Assembly: GCA_039930985.1 (NCBI GenBank)
Contig: JBDTSV010000074.1
Span: 1-10,287 of the forward strand
Source of the DNA: CADEED01 sp039930985
Lineage (GTDB): Bacteria > Pseudomonadota > Gammaproteobacteria > Steroidobacterales > Steroidobacteraceae
Direction of reading: 5' to 3'
Length of the DNA: 10,287 nucleotides
Position numbers and translations under genes: made by a program. Of the stretch, positions 1 through 6,871 are shown in pieces. The number at the start of each line of letters is the position of its first letter. Position 1 is the stretch's first letter. A model generated the notes under the pieces. It was not told the origin of the DNA. It saw nothing but the letters and a program-made list of their open reading frames with translations, and ran no database searches.

Positions 1-437
1 GAGAACGCGCGGTCTATCTTCACGAGATCCAGTATCCCGGCAATCTCGGCACCATCCTGCGCACGCTGGCGTGGTTCGGAAACTTTCGCTGCCTGACGAG
101 CCCGGACAGCGTGGACGTGCACAACGGCAAGGTGGTGCGCGCGAGCATGGGTGCCATCTTCCATGTGTCCGTGGAAGTCGATGTGCCGCTGGCGTCGCTG
201 CCCGAACGCTTCGCGCGTATTGCCTCGCTCGATCTCGAGGGCGCGCGGATTGCATCGGAGGCATTTGGGGACTTCGGCTGTTACGTCTTTGGCAACGAAG
301 CGCGAGGCCTGCCGCGCGAGCAGATGGGCGTGCTTCGCGCGCAGGCGTTCACGATTCCAGGAACGGCCGCCATCGAATCGCTGAACGTCGCCGCGTCCGT
401 GAACATCTGCCTGTATGAGCTCAATCGCAACCAATGA
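1..437 (+). CDS. SpoU/TrmH-family RNA 2'-O-ribose methyltransferase, C-terminal part (5' truncated by window)
   Basis: The gene enters from the left edge; the first complete codon is at base 3, giving 144 residues to a TGA at 435-437. The three SpoU/SPOUT signatures are present. Motif 1 is IQYPGNLGTILRTLAWFG near the start (the N-x-G-T-I-x-R segment). Motif 2 is VFGNEARGLP around residues 95-104. Motif 3 is IPGTAAIESLNVAASVNICLYE at the end, with the SLNVA loop that forms the trefoil knot and binds S-adenosylmethionine. The family methylates the 2'-hydroxyl of a ribose in rRNA or tRNA in the cytoplasm. The target cannot be assigned because the N-terminal substrate-recognition part lies outside the window, so it could be RlmB-like, TsnR-like or TrmH-like. 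Its stop overlaps the start of the kinase gene in an ATGA junction, which suggests cotranscription and translational coupling. Confidence 0.9.
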   Translation, partial: ERAVYLHEIQYPGNLGTILRTLAWFGNFRCLTSPDSVDVHNGKVVRASMGAIFHVSVEVDVPLASLPERFARIASLDLEGARIASEAFGDFGCYVFGNEARGLPREQMGVLRAQAFTIPGTAAIESLNVAASVNICLYELNRNQ

Positions 438-3391
438 GCACATCCGAACGCGACGATGGCTTGCAGCGCGATGCCATGGCCGAAATGGATCGGCTCCTGG
501 ACAAGTCACAGCCGGAGCGCGCCCGGCACCTGGATGCATTGGCGCACTCGCGGCCTGAGCTGCACGCACTCGTGATGAACCTTCTGTCGTACGAGGACTC
601 CATCAACAAAGGCTTCATGGAGCCGAAGGAGACCTCCGTCGCCAAGGCCATACAGGCCGGTTCACCGCTGGGTCCTTACCGAATCATTCGGCTGCTCGGT
701 GAAGGCGGCATGGGCGCAGTCTGGCTCGCGGCCCGCGACGACGGACTCTACGACGGGCAGGTCGCGATCAAAACCCTGCACCCGTATTTCGCCGGTGGCG
801 CCCTGCGCGACCGGTTCCTGCGCGAAGCCAAGGTGCTCGGGCGGCTGGCGCATTCGAACATCGCGCGGCTGCTCGATGCCGGCATCCACGACGGCGTGGT
901 CTATCTAGTCCTCGAATACGTGGTCGGCCGGCCGCTCGACGTCGCTTGCGACGAGAAGCAGCTGGACATCGCCGCTCGCCTCGGGATCTTCGCGAAGCTG
1001 TGCGCAGGCGTCGCGCATGCACACTCGAGTCTCGTCATCCATCGCGACATCAAGCCCGGCAATGTCCTGCTGACCCCCGACGGCGTACCGAAGCTGCTCG
1101 ATTTCGGCATCGCGAATTTCTATGAGCCGGAAATGGGCAGCCAGCCCTCCGACATCACGCGTCTGACGGGCAGGGTCTTCACGCCGGAGTACGCGGCACC
1201 CGAGCAGGTGCTGGGTGAGGAAATCACCACGGCCGCTGACGTGTATTCCCTGGGTGTGCTGCTGTACGTGCTCCTGGCGGGGAAGCTTCCCTACGAGGTG
1301 GCGAGTCGGGAGCGGGCGACCTGGGAACACTCGGTGGTGCACCATGAACCGCGGCGAATGGTCCGCGTCATCGACACGGGCGACCACGAGGCGCTGGCCC
1401 GCGATCGCACGACGACGTTCGCGCGATTGCGCCGCGAGCTCGGCGGCGATCTCGAGAACATCGTGCAGAAGGCGCTGAAGAAGCGCCCCGAGGATCGCTA
1501 TCCGACCGTCGCGGCTTTCGCCGACGACATCCGTCGATACCTGGAACGCGAGCCGGTGCTCGCGCGAGCGGATTCCGCCTGGTATCGAATTCGACAATTC
1601 TCACGGCGCAATCGTCTCGCGGTCGGCGCCACCTTGGCGGTCGTAGTGGCGCTGGGGAGCGGATTCGCTGTGTCGTTGTGGCAGTTGCAGGTGGCACGCG
1701 TCGAGCGGCAGCGCGCGGAGGAATCCAAGGAATTCATCGCGTCGATCTTTCGCTCGGCCGATCCGTTCTACACCGGCAAGGACTCCATGACCGCGGTCGA
1801 ACTACTCACGCTGGCGCGCGAGCGCATCGACAGCGAGCTCGTGGCGCAGCCGCAGAACGCCGTCGAGCTGCTGACGCTCGTCGGCGAGAGCCAGATGAAT
1901 CTCAGTCAAGATGGCGCGGCGAAGGAAACACTCACGAAAGCGATCGAGATGGCCGAACGCCTGCGACCCCGCGACGATGTGCTGATCGCCGAGGCGCGCG
2001 CACGCCTCGGGGTGATCGCGTCGGAAAACGGTGAGTACGCGCAGGTGCGAAGTATTGCCGCGCTGACCCTGCCGGATCTGCGCAAGCACCAGCCAAGAAC
2101 CGGTCGGCTGCTCAACGAGATGTTGATCTCGCTGGCATACGCCGAATCCGAAGACGGGAATCCCGAAGCCGCCATCGCGCTCGCGCGGGAGGGTGTCGCC
2201 GCAGTGGCCGCGGCGCTGGGGCCGGCGCATTCGGAAACCATTTCGGCCCGCTATCACCTTGCCACGTTCATACAGGATGCCGGACGTCTCGAAGACGCGC
2301 GATTGGTCGCCGAGCAGGTGTTGCGCGATGCCCGGGCCCTGGCGTCACCGGGACATTCCGGCGCGCTGGTCATACAGGCGGAGGGGCGGTATGGCACCGT
2401 GCTCCTCGAGATGGGCGAACTCCAGGCGGCGATCTCGCACCTCAACGCGGCCAACGAGCTCGCGGCCCAGCTTTACGGGCCGACGAATCCTTCGAGGTAC
2501 ACCTGGTTTTCCTCGTTGGCGCGTGCACAGTCGCGACTCGGTGATTTCAAGGGCCTGCTGAACACGAGACGGCAGGCCTACGAAGGAAACCAGGAGCCTG
2601 GCCTCGGGCAGGCCAGGGAACTCGTCAATCTTGCCCGGTCGACGTTTGCGGCCCGCATGGTGCAGGACTCTCTCGATCTGCTGCGTCATGCGATAGAGCT
2701 CGAACAACAGCACGACGTCGGCAAGGGCTCGTGGATCGTGCTGGCGCAGTCGGACTACGGAGCTGCGCTCGCGCTGAGTGGAAAATTTGGGCAGGCCGAT
2801 GAATTGCTCCACTCGACGTTGCAGCTCGCGAGGGAATCCGCCAAGGACGACAGCCTCGAATCGACCTGGAACGCGATTGGTCTCGCACGACAGCTGCGGT
2901 CGCAGTGGGACGAGAGTGAACGGGCGTTTCGTGAGGCACTCGCGAATACGGCCAGCTCCGCGAGCAATCAGAAATTTCGCGCTGAAGCATTGCAAGGCAT
3001 CGGTGTTGCACGATTGGCGCTCGGCCGGGCCGGTGAGGCGGAAGACTGGCTGCGCCAGGCCGATGAATCGGTCCGCAAGACCTTCGTGGGTATGACGCCG
3101 CTGCGCGCGGATATCGCGATGAATCTCGGCAGGACTCTGTTGGCGCAAGACAAGATCGTCGCGGCGAATGAATCGTTTGCCGCCGTGAATGCCTATTGGC
3201 TGGACTTCGACGCCTCGAATCGCTGCGCGGGCCAGGCGGCGTACTGGGCGGCACGGGGGCATTTTGCCAACGGTGCCAGACAGGAGGCGCGCGCGCAGTT
3301 CACGCGCGCCATCGACATTCTCAAGAGTTCAGCACTGCCGGACGATGTGCGACTCGTGGCCGATGCGCGGCGGACCATCGCGCGCCTGTGA
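434..3391 (+). CDS. Membrane-anchored Ser/Thr protein kinase (PknB-like) with TPR-like C-terminal region
   Basis: This 985-residue protein has an N-terminal Hanks-type kinase domain, about residues 79-370. All key elements are visible: Gly-rich loop GEGGMG at 89-94, VAIK with Lys113, the alpha-C Glu131, catalytic HRDIKPGN at 203-210 (Asp205, Asn210), DFG at 223-225, the APE-type motif AAPEQ at 254-258 and Asp269 in DVYSLG. It should therefore be active. One hydrophobic stretch, about 395-415, is preceded by a positive RRNR and is the likely single membrane span; the rest follows as alpha-helical repeats resembling TPRs. By the positive-inside rule the kinase is cytoplasmic and the repeats face the periplasm. 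A short helical segment (1-78) precedes the kinase, as in proteobacterial TPR kinases that often sit beside an ECF sigma factor. No sigma gene is visible here. The ATG overlaps the preceding stop (ATGA) and has only a weak ribosome site, consistent with coupling. Substrate and signal are unknown. Confidence 0.93.
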   Translation: MSTSERDDGLQRDAMAEMDRLLDKSQPERARHLDALAHSRPELHALVMNLLSYEDSINKGFMEPKETSVAKAIQAGSPLGPYRIIRLLGEGGMGAVWLAARDDGLYDGQVAIKTLHPYFAGGALRDRFLREAKVLGRLAHSNIARLLDAGIHDGVVYLVLEYVVGRPLDVACDEKQLDIAARLGIFAKLCAGVAHAHSSLVIHRDIKPGNVLLTPDGVPKLLDFGIANFYEPEMGSQPSDITRLTGRVFTPEYAAPEQVLGEEITTAADVYSLGVLLYVLLAGKLPYEVASRERATWEHSVVHHEPRRMVRVIDTGDHEALARDRTTTFARLRRELGGDLENIVQKALKKRPEDRYPTVAAFADDIRRYLEREPVLARADSAWYRIRQFSRRNRLAVGATLAVVVALGSGFAVSLWQLQVARVERQRAEESKEFIASIFRSADPFYTGKDSMTAVELLTLARERIDSELVAQPQNAVELLTLVGESQMNLSQDGAAKETLTKAIEMAERLRPRDDVLIAEARARLGVIASENGEYAQVRSIAALTLPDLRKHQPRTGRLLNEMLISLAYAESEDGNPEAAIALAREGVAAVAAALGPAHSETISARYHLATFIQDAGRLEDARLVAEQVLRDARALASPGHSGALVIQAEGRYGTVLLEMGELQAAISHLNAANELAAQLYGPTNPSRYTWFSSLARAQSRLGDFKGLLNTRRQAYEGNQEPGLGQARELVNLARSTFAARMVQDSLDLLRHAIELEQQHDVGKGSWIVLAQSDYGAALALSGKFGQADELLHSTLQLARESAKDDSLESTWNAIGLARQLRSQWDESERAFREALANTASSASNQKFRAEALQGIGVARLALGRAGEAEDWLRQADESVRKTFVGMTPLRADIAMNLGRTLLAQDKIVAANESFAAVNAYWLDFDASNRCAGQAAYWAARGHFANGARQEARAQFTRAIDILKSSALPDDVRLVADARRTIARL

Positions 3392-3544
3392 GGCTTCGCG
3401 CAGATTGTTTGGCTTATGTTTACCCGGAGCAGGAGTGAACCGCGAGTCCCGTCGCAAACCGCAGGCCTCAGACTTCATTGGGAATGACGCCGCTGACCTG
3501 CATCACTCCGGCTGACCGCCATTTATCCGACACTGCGTCCCCCG

Positions 3545-4702
3545 ATGCGCGCGCTGCTCGAACTTGCCCAACTAGAGGATGCCGATTCTTCGATTGCTTT
3601 TCGTGAGCGCGCCTATCGGCGCGGCGAACAATCGGAGCTGCTGCGCGATGTCATCGCGCTCGCGAATGCGGCGATCGTCGGGCGGCGGTTCCTCTTTATC
3701 GGCGTGGACGATCGGCCGGGTTGCGAGCGCCGTTTCCCGGGAATCTCCGAGCGCAGCTGGAAGAGTTTCTGTCGGGTGGCGCCGGGGTATCTGGCGAGCA
3801 CCGTCGAGCCGGCGATTCGACTGGTGCTCGAGTCTATTCGCATCGACGACGTGCTTATCGGTGTCGTGTGTCTCGAAGCGTGCGAGGACCCTCCCTATCT
3901 TCTGTCCCGGCGCGTCTCGGCCACCATGCCAGCGGGTGGTGGGTGGGCGCGGCGCGGCGTCAAACACCGACGGCTGCTGCGCAAACACCTGCAACGCATC
4001 TTTGAAACACGTTTCAGGCGGCAGGAGGTTGGCGATGTGAGCGTGGGTTTTCCGGGCGAGTTGCCGCGCGAGGAACTGGCGCTGCCGGTGATGCCGCTCG
4101 ATGCGCTGCCGTCGGCTAAGGCCGCGCGCAAAATCGATCGGATGCTCGAGGCGAAGCGCGTGTCAAAGGTGGTGCTCGGACGCACGGACTCGCGGATCGC
4201 GCGGCTGATGCACGCGCAGATTTCGGGCGAAACAATTCCCTACAAGAACCAGGGTACGAAGACCATGCGCGTGCTCCTGTGCAAGGTGCCACTGGAAAAC
4301 GCGGCCGCGGATGACCACTACCGTTACGAATTGCGTGCGCATCGCATCAACCTGCTGCTCAGCAATCTCAGCGATAAAGTGCAGAAAGACCTGGTGCTCA
4401 CACTGAAGATTCCGCGCATCGATGGCGTCGAGTTGGCGGCGCGGGCCTACGCGGCGCCCGGGGAGTTCGCGTCCGGTCGCGCGCTGTATCCCAAGATTGA
4501 CGTCGGACCCCGGACCATCGCGGTTCAGGTCACCGGTCTGCGGATTCCACGGCGTGGAACCGCGGAGGCGTTCTTCGAGCCGCTGCGACTGTGTCTGCGA
4601 GAGGCGGCCGCCGGGCAAACGATCCGCGTCGCGTACACCTTGCAGGGAGCGACTCTGAGCGGTCCCGTCCAGGGCCGCCTCAAGATCTTCGTTACTGACT
4701 AA
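3545..4702 (+). CDS. AlbA_2/Schlafen-like domain protein of unknown function
   Basis: The protein has 385 residues. Residues about 18-56 (GEQSELLRDVIALANA, then RRFLFIGVDD at 47-56) match the core of the AlbA_2 (Schlafen AAA_4-like) domain, in which a Glu/Leu-rich helix and a small-residue AxANA turn precede a strand ending in IGVDD. This domain is usually called a putative ATP- or nucleic-acid-binding fold. The following 60-160 region is rich in Arg and continues the domain (VLIGVVCLEACEDPPYLLSR at 103-122). The C-terminal half, about 205-385, looks rich in beta strands, has no motif I recognise, and ends in GRLKIFVTD. No signal peptide or membrane span is seen. ATG 3545 is the first ATG after an in-frame TGA at 3494-3496. 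It lacks a convincing Shine-Dalgarno sequence, so the start is less certain. The gene stands 153 bases from the kinase and its stop overlaps the convergent esterase gene. It could be a regulator or defence-related protein, but function is unassigned. Confidence 0.72.
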   Translation: MRALLELAQLEDADSSIAFRERAYRRGEQSELLRDVIALANAAIVGRRFLFIGVDDRPGCERRFPGISERSWKSFCRVAPGYLASTVEPAIRLVLESIRIDDVLIGVVCLEACEDPPYLLSRRVSATMPAGGGWARRGVKHRRLLRKHLQRIFETRFRRQEVGDVSVGFPGELPREELALPVMPLDALPSAKAARKIDRMLEAKRVSKVVLGRTDSRIARLMHAQISGETIPYKNQGTKTMRVLLCKVPLENAAADDHYRYELRAHRINLLLSNLSDKVQKDLVLTLKIPRIDGVELAARAYAAPGEFASGRALYPKIDVGPRTIAVQVTGLRIPRRGTAEAFFEPLRLCLREAAAGQTIRVAYTLQGATLSGPVQGRLKIFVTD

Positions 4703-5360
4703 GTTGCTTGCTCAGAAACGCACGCAGGTGGGCCACTTCCGGCTCGCACAGCGCGTGCGGCATGGGGTAACTGTGCCACTCCACGGGATACCCTTCGGCT
4801 TCCAGCAGGTGCCGCGACTCATCGCCGAGCGCGATCGGCACCACCGGATCCTGGGTTCCGTGCGCCATGAATATCGGTGTGGCCTGGTTCGCCTGGTGTC
4901 GTGCCGACGCGAGCTCGCGTGTCAGCGGCAGATAACAGGAGAGGGCGATGACGGCGGCGAATTTCTCCGCGTGCCGCGTGACGAGATGCAGCGCCATGGC
5001 GCCGCCTTGCGAGAATCCGGCGATTGCGATGCGCGGCGTGGCGACGCCACGTTCGTTCTCTAGTTTGATCAACTCGCCGATGGCCTTCGCCGACGCATTG
5101 ATGCCGTCAAAGTCTTCAGCCGAGCGCCGGTCGATGCCGATGATGTCGTACCAGGCGCGCATCTGGTAACCATTGTTGATGGTCACCGGCCGCACCGGCG
5201 CGTGCGGGAACACGAAGCGCAAGCTTGGCATGCCGTCTTCGAGTAGTTCGGGCACCAGCGGCTCGAAGTCGTGACCGTCGGCGCCGAGGCCGTGCATCCA
5301 GATGATCGAGAAAGTGGGATTGGGTCCGGTTTCGACGGTAACGGTCTCTAATGCCTTCAA
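4692..5360 (-). CDS. Carboxylesterase/phospholipase-family alpha/beta hydrolase
   Basis: Read from a TTG start at 5360-5358, this is a 222-residue cytoplasmic alpha/beta hydrolase of the Abhydrolase_2 (EstB-type carboxylesterase) family, which hydrolyses short- to medium-chain esters. The oxyanion region is WMHGLGADGHDF at 21-32, the nucleophile elbow GFSQGG at 115-120 gives Ser117, Asp171 lies in GTQDPVVP and His202 in MPHALC, so the catalytic triad is complete. An ATG at 5405 would add 15 residues but would run 49 bases into the upstream pspC-domain gene. The TTG is preferred because it overlaps the upstream TGA by four bases (TTGA), has GGAG eight bases upstream and gives the family's usual length. 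It is the last gene of the padR operon. The natural substrate is unknown. Its stop codon lies inside the 3' end of the convergent AlbA_2-like gene. Confidence 0.93.
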   Translation of the reverse strand: MKALETVTVETGPNPTFSIIWMHGLGADGHDFEPLVPELLEDGMPSLRFVFPHAPVRPVTINNGYQMRAWYDIIGIDRRSAEDFDGINASAKAIGELIKLENERGVATPRIAIAGFSQGGAMALHLVTRHAEKFAAVIALSCYLPLTRELASARHQANQATPIFMAHGTQDPVVPIALGDESRHLLEAEGYPVEWHSYPMPHALCEPEVAHLRAFLSKQLSQ

Positions 5361-6487
5361 GCAATCGTCTCCGAGATGTTGGATACCGTGAGGTCCGCTG
5401 CCCACATCAGCTGATCGACGAGCTCACGGACTCCCGGGAAGAAGGTATACGCGAGCCAGAAGAACAGCGCGGTGAAGCCAATCCATATGAGTCCGTGCAG
5501 CGCGCGCCAGCCGGGGTGATAGCCCGCCGCCTCATGGCCGCCATGGCGGATCATCTTGAGCGGCGTCGAGATCGCGAAATAGACCAGCGCGAGCACCAGG
5601 ATGCCCACCCAGAGCGGCATGCCATGCGGCAGCGCCCAGCCGAAGACATTGTGCTGCGTGATCAACGAGACCAGCGCCAGGATCCAGGCGACGAACAGGA
5701 CCGCGCCGATGATGGCGATGATGGGCACGAATACGCCCGTGATGGCCCGAGCCGTGTGGCTCATGTAAGGCGCGGCCTGAGCGGTTGCGTGTCGCATCTG
5801 CTCGTTCATGTTCAGCCACTGCTTGTGCCACTGGCGCTGCTGGCGGCGCCATTCACGGCGCCATTGCCGGTCCTTGCCGAAGTGCTCAAAGTTTTTTTTT
5901 GCGCGGCCGAGGAATTCCTCGGTGCTGAACGGCGCGCCGAATGCCGCGGCACGCTCTTCCGAGGTGTTGGCATAAGGCACGATGAACATCATGGCGAGGT
6001 ACACGAGCAGCATGCCGCCCGACGTCAGGAACGTGAGGATCACGAAGGCAATGCGCACCCAGGTGACGTCGACGTTGATGTACGCCGCAATGCCGTTGCA
6101 GACGCCGCTCCACATCGAGCCTTCGCGGATGTTGTAGAGCCGCTTGCGCGGCGCGGGGCCTTCCGCAGGGGAGGGCGAGGCGCCGGCAGGGCCGCCGACA
6201 TTCCCGCCGGCCGCACCGGCCGGTTTTTCCTCGGCGGATTCCACCGGCCCCATCTCTTCGATGATCCGCGCGAGTTCCGCTTCGCTGACGACCGTCTTGT
6301 GCGAGCTCAGTACGCGCGCGCACTTCTCGCCGACGGCCTGTTCGAGATCGTTCATGATTTCCGTGCGATCCGGGCTGTCCTTGAGACGCGCTTCGGCGCG
6401 CTCGAGATAGACCCGGAGCTGGTTGTATCCGGGCTCTTCGAGCTGATACGCGATGCCATTGAGGCTGATGCTGACCACTTTTTGCAT
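5357..6487 (-). CDS. PspC domain-containing membrane protein
   Basis: This 376-residue membrane protein has three parts. Residues 1-83 form a soluble domain (MQKVVSISLNGIAYQLEEPG, then an EIMNDLEQAVGEK helix and a VVSEAELARIIEEMG segment) like the N-terminal domain in front of PspC in many Bacteroidetes and gammaproteobacterial proteins. An Ala/Gly/Pro linker spans 84-113. Residues 115-171 are a PspC domain (KRLYNIREGSMWSGVCNGIAAYI, then a long hydrophobic helix ending FIVPY). A basic, Trp/Arg/Gln-rich stretch at 195-230 precedes three further hydrophobic segments at about 250-277, 290-312 and 330-352. PspC proteins act in phage-shock and envelope-stress responses at the inner membrane; no pspA or pspB is present here. 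The gene starts 3 bases after padR, with GGGAA as ribosome site, and overlaps the esterase by 4 bases. A run of nine A at 5900-5892 contains a slippery heptamer. Confidence 0.9.
   Translation of the reverse strand: MQKVVSISLNGIAYQLEEPGYNQLRVYLERAEARLKDSPDRTEIMNDLEQAVGEKCARVLSSHKTVVSEAELARIIEEMGPVESAEEKPAGAAGGNVGGPAGASPSPAEGPAPRKRLYNIREGSMWSGVCNGIAAYINVDVTWVRIAFVILTFLTSGGMLLVYLAMMFIVPYANTSEERAAAFGAPFSTEEFLGRAKKNFEHFGKDRQWRREWRRQQRQWHKQWLNMNEQMRHATAQAAPYMSHTARAITGVFVPIIAIIGAVLFVAWILALVSLITQHNVFGWALPHGMPLWVGILVLALVYFAISTPLKMIRHGGHEAAGYHPGWRALHGLIWIGFTALFFWLAYTFFPGVRELVDQLMWAADLTVSNISETIA
5369..5372 (-). promoter_or_regulatory. Ribosome binding site deciding the TTG start of the esterase gene
   Basis: On the minus strand GGAG lies eight bases before TTG 5360, inside the last codons of the pspC-domain gene. 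It fits reinitiation by ribosomes that have just terminated at the overlapping TGA (5359-5357), and it supports the TTG over the upstream ATG at 5405. Confidence 0.6.
5886..5897 (-). other. Candidate -1 frameshift/slippage site with immediate -1 frame stop
   Basis: Nine consecutive A (minus strand, 5900 to 5892) are read as GCA AAA AAA AAC for Ala196-Lys-Lys-Asn199. The heptamer A AAA AAC (5897-5891) is in the correct phase for simultaneous -1 slippage. The shifted frame reads CTT TGA and stops at 5886, so a shift, or one extra A added by RNA polymerase, would give an approximately 200-residue product that keeps the PspC domain but loses the last three membrane segments. There is no experimental support in the sequence alone. 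Confidence 0.35.
5907..5922. repeat. 16-bp perfect palindrome inside the pspC-domain gene
   Basis: CCGAGGAATTCCTCGG is its own reverse complement over 16 bases. It encodes part of TEEFLGR (residues 189-195) and lies seven bases upstream of the A-run on the coding strand. It may be chance in coding sequence; it could form a hairpin in RNA. Confidence 0.5.
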
Positions 6488-6490
6488 GGC

Positions 6491-6814
6491 TTAATTCCCA
6501 AATTCGGCGAGGGTACGGTTCAAGTCTTTCCAGTAATCATTGAGCGTCGACAGCTGCGTTCGTCCCTTGGCAGTGAGTTTGTAGTACTTGCGCTGCGGCC
6601 CCGCGTCAGACTCCTGCCACTCGTAGTCCACCAGCTCTTCGCGCCGCAGCTTGCTCAGGAGGGGATACAGAGTCCCTTCCTGGGTCGCGAAATCCGTGGG
6701 CCCCAGCAACTTGAGCATGTCGGCGACATAGACCTTGTCACCGGCCACGATCTTGAGGATCACGAATTCGAGCAGGCCCTTACGGATCGGCGCGAGTTTT
6801 TCACTGATGTTCAT
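6491..6814 (-). CDS. PadR-family transcriptional regulator
   Basis: The 107-residue protein is typical of the short PadR subfamily. An N-terminal winged helix-turn-helix covers about residues 8-85: RKGLLEFVILKIVAGDKVYVADM, the recognition-helix segment EGTLYPLLSKLRREELV at 46-62, and the wing DAGPQRKYYKLTAKG at 70-84. A C-terminal dimerisation helix follows (RTQLSTLNDYWKDLNRTLAEF). PadR proteins are dimeric DNA-binding repressors that often control a neighbouring membrane or transport gene and themselves. It is the first gene of the minus-strand operon, 3 bases ahead of the pspC-domain gene, as in other PadR-PspC pairs. An inverted repeat just upstream of its start is the likely autoregulatory operator. 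The ATG at 6814 has no strong Shine-Dalgarno sequence; the first residues MNISEKLAPIRKG fit the family start. Confidence 0.93.
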   Translation of the reverse strand: MNISEKLAPIRKGLLEFVILKIVAGDKVYVADMLKLLGPTDFATQEGTLYPLLSKLRREELVDYEWQESDAGPQRKYYKLTAKGRTQLSTLNDYWKDLNRTLAEFGN

Positions 6815-6827
6815 GGGTTGAGACAGC

Positions 6828-6847
6828 TACCTTGGAAACGCAAGGTA
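6828..6847. promoter_or_regulatory. Inverted repeat, probable PadR operator
   Basis: TACCTTG, a six-base spacer GAAACG, and CAAGGTA form a perfect 7-bp dyad of 20 bases, placed 14 bases upstream of the padR ATG. One arm coincides with the inferred -10 element of the padR promoter, so binding would block it. Dyads of this size fit a dimeric winged-helix repressor. That PadR is the binder is inference from position. Confidence 0.6.
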
Positions 6848-6871
6848 CTGGAATAGCCCATGGTCTGTCAA
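6842..6871 (-). promoter_or_regulatory. Probable sigma-70 promoter of the padR operon
   Basis: On the minus strand a perfect -35 TTGACA (6871-6866) is followed, after 18 bases, by TACCTT (6847-6842) as a weak -10 with three of six consensus matches. Transcription would start near 6835, leaving a leader of about 20 bases. The weak -10 lies in the operator dyad. Confidence 0.5.

Noticed and set aside
2345..3262. A 305-codon minus-strand open frame antisense to the kinase
   Set aside because: Arg-rich, no recognisable motif, and opposite the TPR-like coding region; a codon-bias shadow.
3380..3411. Terminator after the kinase gene
   Set aside because: GCGCG/CGCGC arms around the stop can pair with an interrupted stem, but no T-run follows (only ATTGTTT), so termination is not supported.
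5351..6856. A 501-codon plus-strand open frame antisense to the pspC-domain and padR genes
   Set aside because: The predicted protein is low in complexity (Arg/His/Asp/Leu rich) with no domain, while both minus-strand genes encode recognisable families. Long antisense frames are expected with strong GC third-position bias.
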